A stretch of DNA of 64,000 bases from Symsagittifera roscoffensis. Its lineage: Eukaryota; Xenacoelomorpha; Acoela; Convolutidae. The position numbers and the translations under genes are program-made. Positions 36,395 through 47,003 of the stretch are shown in pieces. A model generated the notes under the pieces. That model was not told the DNA's origin. It was given only the letters and a program-made list of their open reading frames with translations, and ran no database searches. The stretch spans positions 66,454,471 through 66,518,470 of the forward strand of contig NC_087063.1 in the NCBI RefSeq assembly GCF_963678635.1. The letters run 5' to 3'. Every line of letters begins with the position of its first letter. Position 1 is the stretch's first letter.

Positions 36395-36962
36395 TTCGGG
36401 GCTTCAACTTAATACGAACAACCTTTTTTTCGGACTTTCGTAACGAAAGTAATGGAATATTTATGCTCAGGGTGGGTTTTGCTAGTTAACTTCGGACAAT
36501 TAACGCGCGATATAATTTGCTCTATTAACGCGTATTGCTCTAAATTGGTGGAAGAAAGCTCAATTGCCATAATTGATTCAATAATACGACCGAGCTCGAT
36601 CTTTTTGTGTTTTATTTGTTGTGTGGAGTGATGATTTTAACAAAAACCTCAATTTAAAAAAATGCATTCTATTCTTTTTCCTTATAAAAGTAAGCAGAGG
36701 GTTAATCCGTCTCAGAAATTGTTCCAAATTGGTTGAAAGAAATTTATTTGCCATAAATGATTTGTTACAAGAAACGAAATATATTCTTTTGCACTTAACA
36801 TGGCGTGTGGGGTATGATTTTTGTTTAAAAAAATGAATTTTTAGAAAAAAAAAGATTTTCATTTTGTTTTATTTAATTAAACTTTTTAATATTATTACTG
36901 CTCCATAAACTTTAAAAGGCAGTCGAAACATTCAGGGCTTCGCCCTGATACGAGCAGTTTTG
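36395..36962 (+). repeat. F2 repeat, diverged forward copy
   Basis: Begins after the end of another unit (AGTCTGAACATTCGGGGCTT) with CGGACTTTCGTAACGAAAGTAATGG and ends ACATTCAGGGCTTCGCCCTG, then ATACGAGCAG. An internal segment is missing compared with the tandem units. Confidence 0.75.
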
Positions 36963-39174
36963 TTAATTTTGAGATTCGTTTTGAAAAAATAGTATTCAAT
37001 TGAGATCAATGCAAATTTTCTGATCGTCTCCCCAATAATTATTTCAAAATTGAATCTAAAAAACATCTGGGGTCAGAATGTTTTGTATTACTTGCACAAC
37101 AAACTGCTGGTCTAGTTTATTTTTCCTAGAATTTTTTATCAATTAAGGTGAATACTCAATGACGTTCAATTATTTTGAAGACACAATAAACTCACGTTTG
37201 TAAAATGATCCCGAGATATTGAACTGACAGCTCGACTTAGCCAAAACTGAGCACGATTAAAAAGATATTTAAAAGTACAGAATGATTATATGACCAGTTT
37301 CTGGTTTACTAGTTAGCTCCGTAGCTTTGATTAGAGCTGTTTTTTAAACTGTATAACGCTTGTCTTGATTTTTGCTGCATAACACAGTTTCTACGATCAT
37401 AGAAACTTATAAAACAATATGACTCGCGATAATGATCTTACGACCGTTCAGCTAACAAAATCTACATAAGTCCAACAAAAAAGCATCAGATATATACAAA
37501 ACTTGGATCTTGAACTTAAACAAGCAACCCTTGCTTCAACAATTTTCAAAGAAAATGAAAAAAAAATACGACATCTTAATTTTGCTCCAGACAAAAATAA
37601 GTGAACAAAAAAGTCGGAAAAATAAAAACCTATTAAATAAGTTAAGTAAAAAATAGGCCGAGGAGTATATGAGTGTACAAAATATGAGCTGTAAAGTATA
37701 TGTGTATAGAGTATATTATTTGTGTGGGAGGCGGAGCAATTAGCAGAATGGTCTAAGAGCAGAATGGGTCCAAGAGCAGAAAAACAGAAAACTTTTAACT
37801 CTTACTGATTAATACGGGCAAAATGATAAATAATTAGCATAGTTGTCAATAATACCAAGAAAGTGAATAAAGTATTCATGATTTGAATAATTTCATCAAG
37901 TTTAATTTAATGAATTTAAAAAAAATTTGATTTAGTAACTCAATTATGTAAAGAATATTAGTTTCTTTGATAATATTGAATATAATTATACTTAATTTAT
38001 TCATCAGATTATAAAAATTTAAAATTTTATATTTTTCGACTCTTGGAACCAATCTCCTCGTAGACCATTTTGCTTTTTGACTGCATTTGTTTGTATAAAG
38101 TAAAATGACTTAAATGTCTCTAGCTTGGGGACCGATCCTTTAGCATACCAACCTTTAGCATAAAAAGTGAAAAATGAGTCTATTAGCAGCCCACCGTAAT
38201 ATAATGATGGATGATTGATTGACGGCCTCAAAAACACGCTCAGTCTGGGGCCAAGCTTCCCCAATCAAGACAATATTCTCACGATTTATCAAAAAAACTT
38301 CAAAAACAAAACTGTCTAAATTAGCGTCAAAACAAAAATTTAAGCGTGCGATAACACTCGTGTTGATTCAGAGCGCAGCCGAGCAAGCGTTAGCTACGCT
38401 AATCGCCATTGATGCTTTTGACTTTAGCTATCTGACTTTATAATTGTTTTGAGTTTGCTAAAAAATAAATTGGTCTGCTAAAAACCAGTCTATTAAAGTC
38501 CCCAGCACCCTCCAGCTTGCTAGTAAAAAAATGAGGTTTCGAAGCTTCTGTGGATAATTTTTCTTTAATATTCAGCGGCATAAAAGTAGTTATCGAGGCT
38601 GAGACCACAAGCGGACGGGACTTCAAAGCAGAGGGACATCAAGCCGAAAGTTAATTTTTACAAGCACATCAAATCATTTTTTTTCTTTCATCTGTAGTAC
38701 GTTGCTTTCAAAAGTTTAGCAAAGCTTAGACCATAACAATTGTTATTCATGACAATGAATCACTTAGGATTGGCATTCGTTAATCATATCAGATGAGGGA
38801 ACACGATTTGAAGCTAAATAAAGAAATTCATATACAAATGCCGCCGCATCACTTAAAAGACCCATATATTCAGAAATCAATTTAAATTAGGACGGCCTAT
38901 AATAGAAGGCACATAAGTGTTACTAGAAAGATATCTAAGCCACTACAAGAAAATCAAAAATTTTAAAATTTAATTGCCGGACGTTATACAGTACGTGAAA
39001 AGATCCCGGTTACGTCTGGAAATCAAACTGGAAGTTACGTCTGGAAATCAAACTGATTTTTCACCAACGAAAATAAGATTTTTTACCGCAATCTTATACT
39101 TCCATTGAATACTTTCCGAATGAAGAAAAAGTGACCAAACTACTACAAGATTACTATGGCAAATCATTTTGGAA
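36963..39174. other. Intergenic, no supported gene
   Basis: Frames of 60-81 codons at 38019-38626 occur on both strands. The one at 38219-38443 (+) has somewhat protein-like composition (basic, ending ALATLIAIDAFDFSYLTL) but no start support, splice sites or homologue that I recognise. Confidence 0.4.
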
Positions 39175-39319
39175 CGATTAACTTTTACGAGAGATAACGA
39201 TGTTAGGAAACAAAATATTATTAGCTACGACATCGTGGGAGATTTACAACGATGTACAAAGGACTCTCCTCGTAAAATATGAATGTACAATTAACATTCG
39301 CGAGAGATAACGAAGTTAA

Positions 39320-39757
39320 AAAAAAATTTATTCGCTACGACAAAGTGGGAGATTTCCCAATAAAGTACAAATAGAAGCTGAAATTACCGAAATTCATTCC
39401 AACAATTTTCTCTCAGCCACGCCAACCCTTCTCTCTAAAAAGAATATCCAACAATACTCTCTAAAATTTCTACGCCTGGCTCCTTCTGATTCTCGCATTG
39501 AGAAACAAACCCAAGTAGTTAGACGCCACAAGGTACTAGCGGTTAAATCGTCGGTGCCAGAATCCACACACTTGATGACAGTTATGAGACAGCCCTTAAA
39601 TCCTACTGAATTAAATAGTAAACTGGATATTCTTAATAAATTCCCTCCTTGGTCACCAAAAACTGTATATTTCTACAAAATTTGTAACTGCAAAACGCAA
39701 ACCTCCCAGTTGGATGAATATAACGATCAAACAGATCCAACGGAGTCATTTTCATGA
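39320..39757 (+). CDS. Transposon-like ORF fragment, 145 codons (copy 1)
   Basis: An open frame from just after a TAA at 39317 to the stop at 39755-39757, with no early ATG. The middle reads like real protein: LKFLRLAPSDSRIEKQTQVV, then LMTVMRQPLNPTELNSKLDI. In copy 2, at about 45110-45550, the same stretch has a 2-base insertion and an in-frame stop, so copy 1 is the better-preserved version. No domain is recognised; probably part of a mobile-element protein. Confidence 0.3.
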   Translation, partial: KKIYSLRQSGRFPNKVQIEAEITEIHSNNFLSATPTLLSKKNIQQYSLKFLRLAPSDSRIEKQTQVVRRHKVLAVKSSVPESTHLMTVMRQPLNPTELNSKLDILNKFPPWSPKTVYFYKICNCKTQTSQLDEYNDQTDPTESFS

Positions 39758-40327
39758 GACTCGTCAAACCCGTCAAATTCATTTTTAAAATTAAATATTT
39801 TTTTAAAAACAAATAACCCAAACTTATGGCCCGGTTGGAAGAAAATTGTGAAAATTTATCCTAAGTTATTACTATAGCTACCAAAATTGTTGAAAAGACG
39901 AATCGGTCTATACAATTTCATAATAGCTATGCTGCATAAATATTACTATACTACATATATTACATAGTATATAATACCAATAACTACTGAAGAAAAATCA
40001 TAAAATTGAGAAATTCTTTTTGAAAGTTATCAATTTAACCATATTTTGTTACCTAATGAGAAAAATTTCGGCTGGAACTCCCTAAGTACACAATTCGGCT
40101 GGAAATCCCATCGGTTCGATGTCCGGCACCCATAGTTTTCGTCTTGTGATTGCATACATTATGCTCACTTTGGCTCAATTTTTTTCTTTCGCTTGTATTT
40201 TCTTACCTCTTGATAGTTGTTATATCCACAGGCATAAAACTGCATACGTAGTGATCTAACGGTGCTTTTCAAACTTTTGGTTGATTAAATTCGAAAACGA
40301 AACGAAACTAAGTCTAGTTTAAACGCT

Positions 40328-40519
40328 TTATTTTTTAAAGCACGTGCTTAATAAAAAATAACAATTTTGATTACTATACGTGGTAGTTTTTTTAAAAACA
40401 AGCTCGCAGATCTTACAGCTGTACGTTTCATTCGTTATATAACAAAATCGAAGCCAAACTATTGATTTACCTTTGCAATTTATCACAGATCTGTGCTTGT
40501 TGTTTGTCGCGTCAACCAA
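40328..40519 (-). pseudogene. Possible BED-type zinc-finger fragment
   Basis: A minus-strand frame of 63 codons contains SIVWLRFCYITNETYSCKIC, then ELVFKKTTTYSNQN. The spacing of an aromatic-rich strand, CxxC and a TTTYSNQN turn resembles BED fingers of hAT-type transposases, but the expected His pair is replaced by two cysteines. Copy 2 has a stop in the same frame. A fragment at best. Confidence 0.25.
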
Positions 40520-40840
40520 AAAAAAAACAAGCGGGCAGCTTCATTCCCTTAAGCAAGGTTAGTAACACAACCTTTTTTAGACATCAGTTATCAAATCAAC
40601 AATTAGTTTCCCACAAGGTAGATCAGTAACAAAAAGTTTCCATGAAAAACCACTTTATGACAACTGAACACTGTTATCAGAGAGAGCGTACATTTAAACA
40701 TATCTATCAGTTAACCTCCCATTAATATTTTAGTAGCAAAATTAAATTAAATAAAGCTAAATAATTGAGCCTGTTAATAAAAAGTCAACGGTTAAAATTC
40801 AACCGATTTTTTTCTCAATAGACTTCACGGCTATACAGTT

Positions 40841-41038
40841 GTGGAAAATCAGAGGGCAGCAAAACAAGTTGCTGCCCTAGAAGTCGCTAGAGATGAGCTA
40901 CGTTGGTACCACTGGACATGTCAACGAGGGGGAGGGGGGTACCAAAAAGGAGGAGCGGCAAGCAAGAGCATTGGAGGAACAGGAAGTTCAAGGAGTAAGC
41001 ACAGGAGAAACTCACGAGAAGATCACTACGGGAAGTGA
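40841..41038 (+). CDS. Small ORF kept in both duplication copies (copy 1, 65 residues)
   Basis: GTG-first frame read VENQRAAKQVAALEVARDEL, then RWYHWTCQRGGGGYQKGG and an Arg/Ser-rich tail ending HYGK. The counterpart at 46630-46827 is the same length and frame with about eight amino-acid changes. The stretch is GC-richer than its surroundings and follows an acceptor-like TTTTTTCTCAATAG. It may be a terminal exon of an element gene. No family recognised. Confidence 0.4.
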   Translation: MENQRAAKQVAALEVARDELRWYHWTCQRGGGGYQKGGAASKSIGGTGSSRSKHRRNSREDHYGK

Positions 41039-41058
41039 GAGGTAAGAGGTGTTAGTGG

Positions 41059-41211
41059 CTAGTTTGTTATACTAGCTGCTTGTACATCATAGCTGCCACT
41101 TCTACAATAAATCCGCACTTTTTCCGTGCAACCTTCACTTGTTTCTGTAAACCTTCTTCGCTTGCTTCTATAACCTTTTTCATTAGTTTCTGCAACATTC
41201 TTCGCTAACAA
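41059..41211. other. Spacer between small ORF and F4 element
   Basis: Repeated CTTC(A/G)CTTG-TTTCTG(T/C)AAC words, low-order repeats; no gene. Confidence 0.4.
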
Positions 41212-43775
41212 GGTCGAAGTGCTCACTTTATGTTTCGACCGTCTCGAAGTGCTCACTTTATGTTTCGACCGTCTCGGCCAAAAATCATTATGCTCCGACC
41301 GTGCTCGACCGAAACAATTATGCCCGACCGTGCTCAATCCAGACAATACATGTTTCGACCGCGATCGACCAAAAATTGTGCTCGACCGTGCTCAACCTAA
41401 TAAAGATATGTTTCAATCATGCTCGACGAAAACTATATGCTCGACAGCGCTCGACTCATGCAAAATTTGTTTCGACCGTTTCTCGACCGGAAAATGGTGC
41501 ATATACAAAACAGTTGGAAAAATCATGTAGTGAAGAGAAAAAACAGTCCAACGCAAAACAGTCCGGTGATAACCGGCTCTAAATTTCATTTTAAGTCCTA
41601 CCCTCTCTTGGCAAGCTCGCAACACCTTGGCGGTGGTCTCTTTTTTGGTTTTTATGTTTGTTGAACAAAGGACAATTCTCGGCCTACCGGTTTGCTAAAA
41701 CAATTTTTATGTGGAATGCTTTTCGAGCTGTTTTGTACCGGACTGTTTTTTGTTCAATTTCATACTTTTCCCGACTGTTTTGCATATGACTATTTTGAAT
41801 GGGACTTTTTGTACAGACACGCTGACAAAAAATGTCGAAAATAACGCCGACTTGAGTCACAAAATACTACTGTTGATTGCCTGGAATTGCTAGGAAACTG
41901 ATAATCATCAAAAAAACAGAAGGTGAGACTGCTCGATAGTTTTAAATTTTTCATCCCATTTCTTGATTTGATTCCTATAACGTTTTCTTCGACTGTCAAA
42001 AAGCTCCAAGAACTGGTTGTCATTAAAATTTTCTGTTTTTTTTTTCACGTGAAAAAAAAATTATTAATGAAATCAAAAATAGTGAAATTTTGAAATTTTT
42101 GTTTTTATTTTAGATTAAAACTGATTATTGCAGGTTTATTTTATTGATTCATAGGCGTTCAGATAATTAATTCATTTATTTGTCTCTAATTGATTTGAGG
42201 CTGATAACCAGCAGAAAAACTTGAAATTATTTTTGTGTTTTTTTTCTGATGATTATTAGTTATGAGCACAACTTCATTGATTTTTAATAATTACATTTTG
42301 GAAATTCATTTGACTTTGTTTTAACCATAATTAACGTATGTCTAAATTGAGTTTTGAAACCGAGAGTTAACTCAGAATTGCACTAAGGTTTTTAATTTTT
42401 TTTTTCAAAAATATCAAAGATTGCTGGACTTGGGAAGACTAATAGTCATACAATTCCGATGAGCAGTAAGTTTAATTTGCTATGTTTCGACCGTCCTCGA
42501 CCGAAACAAACATGTTCGACTCAAGAAATATATATGTTTCAACCAAGCTCGACCGTAAAATATATGTGTATCCCGAAAAAAAAGCTGGTCATACGATTCC
42601 ATTAAGGGAAGAAAAGCAACTCATGCAACTTTATTAACGGAAAAAACGCTTATGTTGCTGTTTTTGTACACTTTTCCTATTATATGGAATTTTCTGATAG
42701 GCAATTTTTCATTAACGAAAATGGTATGATAAGCATTTTTCGTCTATCCAGTATGTTTTGAGCGAGCTCGACCGAAAAAAAGGAAATGTGCTTGACCAAG
42801 CAAGATATGCTTCGGTTTTTGGCTAGTTTGTTATGATTATTTCTTATCAGAATGATATGAATAGAGGTATTTGTAAACTAAATGCTTTGTAGAGAAGAAC
42901 TTTTTCTGAGTTCCTTTTTCCGTCTTTTGGAATACTGGTTTGCAATTTCAGTCAAAAATGTTTTAAGAAATGTTGACGCCATCCACCCTAAATTGCCCTC
43001 AATAAAACACTGTTTTTTCGGAAATTGACTTTCGAGCGCGAAAATTGACTTTCTTTTTGACTTGCAAATATCGCGGAACAGTCCGTGTTTTTCGACCGTG
43101 CTTGGGGTATGTTTCGAGCGTGCTCGTGGAATGTTTTGACTGTGCTCGAGGTATGCTTCGACCGTGCTCGAGTGATTATTTCGACCGTGGCAGAGGTCTG
43201 TTTCGACCGTGCTCAAGATATGTTTCGACGGTGCTCGAGATATGTTTTGTCCGTGCTCGAGGTGTGTTTCGACCGTGCTGGAGGTATGTTTCGACCGTAC
43301 TCTAGGTATGTTTCAACCCTGCTCCACTGTACTCGACCGTGCTCGTGGTATGTTTTGACCGTGCCCGAGGTATGTTTCGACCATGCTCGAGGGATTATTT
43401 CGACCGTGCCAGAGGTCTGTTTCGACTGTGCTCAAGGTATGTTTCGACGGTGCTCGAGGTATGTTTCGACCGTAGTCTAGGTATGTTTCGACCGTGCTCG
43501 AGGTATGTTTCGATCGTGCTCGAGGTGTGTTTCGATCGTGCTCCAGGTGTGTTTCGACCGTGCTCGAAGTGTGTTTCGACCGTGCTGGAGGTATGTTTCG
43601 ACCGTACTCTAGGTATGTTTCAACCATGCTCCACTGTACTCCACTATGCTCGGGGTATGTTTTGAACTTTTGCTCGACCCAAACCTCTGTCTTGACTATT
43701 GTTTTTTAGTCGAGCACTGACATGTGATCGGCTTTGAAAGTCTAAACATTAATTGAGCACCTCGACCCGGGCAGA
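41212..43775 (+). mobile_element. Long F4-family element with 22-bp minisatellite (copy 1)
   Basis: Starts AAGGTCGAAGTGCTCACTTT and ends with the inverted form TGAGCACCTCGACCCGGGC. Both ends are rich in variants of GTTTCGACCGTGCTCGA in opposite orientations. Between them lie about 1.5 kb of unique AT-rich DNA without long ORFs. Same ends as the short element at 30606-31192. Confidence 0.65.
43085..43640 (+). repeat. 22-bp minisatellite (copy 1)
   Basis: About 25 units of GAGGTATGTTTCGACCGTGC plus TC. Because 22 is not divisible by three, each reading frame cycles through the same set of codons, which makes all three frames, and the antisense, look open. The resulting ORFs of 71-131 codons (CFDRARGVFRPCS...) are artefacts of the repeat. 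Confidence 0.9.
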
Positions 43776-43838
43776 CTCGTTAGTCTTTTCCCCTTCCCCT
43801 TCATTTTTAGTTTTCTTCTGAATTCAATCTTTTAAAAT

Positions 43839-44960
43839 GCTCCTCAATCTTAAAAACAATAGTGCTTTCACTTGAGAACACACGTTTGGCTGGCTTAGTT
43901 TTCACTCCGAATCGTTCTATGATCCTGGAGACCAATGGCAATTTTGCCGGCTCTATCATTGTTCAAAGTTTTATTCTTTTTTACAACTAATGGATCAATG
44001 CTATATTCGCATTCCCATAAAGTAAAAGGAAAACTTTCGATTTTTCGATAACAATACTGTGACAAATTTCTTAATCGGCACACTTACAAGATTGTTCCGA
44101 TCATCATTTAGATTTTTTCCAACTAAATGTTGATGATGATAAGTCCTGTACTTAAATAACACCCAAAATAACAAGGGCTACAGGACCATATTTTTTTAAA
44201 CAAAAAAAGATAGTTAACCAAATTAAACTCTTTAGCATCCAGCCAAAGTGCTTCCATTTATACTAATGCTCAGATGCAAAACTATGGAAAATGAAAGAAA
44301 CACTGCAAAAAACACCTACATCCTTTCCAAATGGCGAAATTTTCTTTTCTCGATTTCATGTAGCCCATTTGGCTCTACTCAAACTCTGTATTTAGACTTT
44401 TTCACTTTTTCTATATTTTGGAACAACGAATACACCAGTATATACGTGAAAATACAATTCTTTTTAGCACAAAATGGAATAGTCTTCTCCAAATTTCTTT
44501 TAGTGAAGTTTATACTGGATTTTTTAGTGTTTATAACCAAAGCCCAACATATTCAGAAAACCACTTGCTGCTTCGTGTATTATAGTCTTCACTTCTATAG
44601 TAACCTCAACTTTCAGACTTTTACTCAGGATGATTAAATTGAAAATTAACAAAAGTCAAAAAAAGTACGGTCACCTCTATTGGAGGAGGTTGACAATATC
44701 AACCAGTATCATGTGTATCCTCGCTTCCAACTAACAGTTTTTGATCGCAGAAATTAAAACTTGGAACCTCCTACCAACCGCCTGCCAACGCTTTGAGTTT
44801 CTTCTCTCCCTTTTTTCACCCATCCATCCACTGGTCTCTCAACAATCATCATCAACTCAACTAGCAACTTTTTCAACTCACCCTCCTACTACGGCCCTTG
44901 CTACAACAACGGCCTCAAAACGAACGTTTCTTCTCGTAAACTACGTAAAATATGACTGTA
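43839..44960. other. Spacer between the two duplication copies
   Basis: A + strand frame of 129 codons at 44248-44637 is Phe/Tyr/Leu-rich and of AT-driven composition; not supported. 44740-44940 is a C-rich patch coding for Ser/Thr/Pro in one frame, leading into the repeat unit that starts copy 2; it may be the beginning of a longer duplicated element. Confidence 0.4.
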
Positions 44961-45876
44961 CGATTAACTTTTACGAAAGATAACGATGTTAGGAAACAAA
45001 ATCTTTTTAGCTACGACATAGTGGGAGATTTACAACGATGTACAAAGGACTCTCCTCGTAAAATATGAATGTACAATTAACATTGCGAGAGATAACGAAG
45101 TTAAGAAAAGAAAAAAAAAATATTCACTACGACAAAGTGGGAGATTTCCCAATAAAGTACAAATAGAAGCTGAAATTACTGAAATTCAATCCAACATTTT
45201 TCTCTCAACCACACCAACCCTTCTCTCTAAAAGGAATATCCAACAATACTCTCTAAAATTTCTCTACGCCTGACCCCTTCTGATTCTCGCATTGAGAAAC
45301 AAACGCGAGTAGTTAGACGCCACAAGGTACTAGCGGCTAAATCGTCGGTGCCAGAATCCACACACTTGATGACAGTTATGAGACAGCCCTTATATCCTAC
45401 TGAATTAAATAGTAAACTGGATATTCTTAATAAATTCCCTCCTTGATCACCAAAAACTGTATATTCCTACAAAATTTGTAACTGCAAAAATGCAAACCTC
45501 CCAGTTGGATGAATATAACGAACAAACAGATGCAACGGAGTCACTTTCATGAGACTCATCAAACCCGTCAAATTCATTTTTAAAATTAAATATTTTTTTA
45601 AAAACAAATAACCCAAACTTATGGCCCGGTTGGAAGAAAATTGTGAAAATTTATCCTAAGTTATTATTATAGCTACCAAAATTGTTGAAAAGACGAATCG
45701 GTCTAAACAGTTTCATAATAGCTATACTGCATAAATATTTCTATACTACATATATTACATAGTATATAATGCCAATAACTACTGAAGAAAAATCATAAAA
45801 TTGAGAAATTCTTTTTAAAAGTTATCAATTTAACCATATTTTGTTACCTAATGAGAAAAATTTCGGCTGGAACTCC

Positions 45877-46068
45877 CTAATTATACAATTCGGCTTGAAA
45901 TCCCATCGGTTCGATGTCCGGCTCCCATAGTTTTCGTCTTGTGATTGCATACATTATGCTCACTTTTGGCTCAATTTTTTTCTTTCGCTTGTATTTTCTT
46001 ACCTCTTGATAGTTGTTATATCCACTGGCATAAAACTGCATACGTAGTGATCTAATGGTGCTTTTCAA
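45877..46068 (-). pseudogene. Coding-like fragment, minus strand (copy 2)
   Basis: 63 codons with MQFYASGYNNYQEVRKYKRK, then KKIEPKVSIMYAITRRKLW. In copy 1 (about 40090-40270) a one-base deletion breaks the frame. It lies downstream, on the same strand, of the BED-like fragment, so both may be parts of one decayed transposase gene. Confidence 0.3.
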
Positions 46069-46629
46069 AATTTTGGTTGACTAAATTCGAAAACGAAACG
46101 AAAGTAAGTCTAGTTTGAACGCTTTATATTTTCAAAGCACGTGCTTAATAAAAAATAACATTTTTGATTACTATACGTGGTAGTTCTTTTTAAAAAACAA
46201 GCTCGCAGATCTTACAGCTGTACGTTTCATTCGTTATATAACAAAATCAAAGCCAAACTATTGATTTACTTTTGCAATTTATCACAGATCTGTGCTTGTT
46301 TTTTGTCGCGTCAACCAAAAAAAAACAAGCGGGCAGCTTCATTCCCTTAAGCAAGGTTGGTAACACAACCTTTTTTAGACATCAGTTATCAAATCAACAA
46401 AGATCAGTAACAAAAAATTTCCATGAAAAACCACTTTACGACCACTGAACACTGTTATCAGAGAGAGCGTACATTTAAACATATCTACATATCTATCAGT
46501 TAACCTCCCATTATTATTTTAGCAGCAAAATTAAATTAAATAAAGCTAAATAGTTGAGCATGTTATTAAAAAATCAACGGTTAAAATTCAACCGATTTTT
46601 TTCTCAATAGACTCCACGGCTATACAGTT

Positions 46630-46827
46630 GTGGAAAGTCAGAGGGCAGCAAAACAAGTTGCCTCCCTAGAAGTCGCTAGAGATGAGCTACGTTGGTACCA
46701 CTGGACATGTCAACGAGGGGGAGGGGGGTACCAACAAGGAGGAGCTGCAAGGAGGAGCATTGGAGGAACAGGAAGTTCAAGGAGTAGGCACAGGAGAAAC
46801 TCACGAGAAGATCACTACGGGAAATGA
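46630..46827 (+). CDS. Small ORF kept in both duplication copies (copy 2, 65 residues)
   Basis: Counterpart of 40841-41038: the same frame and length, starting VESQRAAKQVASLEVARDEL and ending in an Arg/Ser-rich tail. The differences are mostly amino-acid changes, so there is no clear sign of selection for sequence, only for the open frame. Confidence 0.4.
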   Translation: MESQRAAKQVASLEVARDELRWYHWTCQRGGGGYQQGGAARRSIGGTGSSRSRHRRNSREDHYGK

Positions 46828-47003
46828 GAGGTAAGAGGGATTATTAGTGGCTAGTTTGTTATACTAGCTGCTTGTACATCATAGCTGCCACTTCTACAAT
46901 AAATCCGCACTTTTTCCGTGCAACCTTCACTTGTTTCTGTAAACCTTCTTCGCTTGCTTCTATAACCTTTTTCATTAGTTTCCGCAACATTCTTCGCTTA
47001 CAA

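Larger units (their letters stand above)
39175..43838 (+). repeat. 4.7-kb direct duplication, copy 1
   Basis: Nearly colinear with 44961-49700 from CGATTAACTTTTACGA to CTTTTAAAAT, with scattered substitutions and small indels. The left part has a satellite-like GAGATAACGA...CTACGACAAAGTGGGAG unit twice. The middle has coding-like remnants; the right part, from 41212, is a long F4 element with a 22-bp minisatellite. It may be a segmental duplication or two copies of one large transposon; no target duplication was found at the outer borders. Confidence 0.85.

Noticed and set aside
40328-40519. Complete hAT transposase
   Set aside because: Only a BED-like fragment is visible, the zinc-binding pattern is atypical, and no catalytic domain follows.
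43085-43665. ORFs of 86-131 codons with CFDRARGVFRPCS-type repeats
   Set aside because: The same minisatellite artefact as in copy 2.
44248-44637. 129-codon + strand ORF between the duplication copies
   Set aside because: Dominated by Phe, Ile, Leu, Tyr and Ser as expected from AT-rich DNA; no splice context and no homologue recognised.
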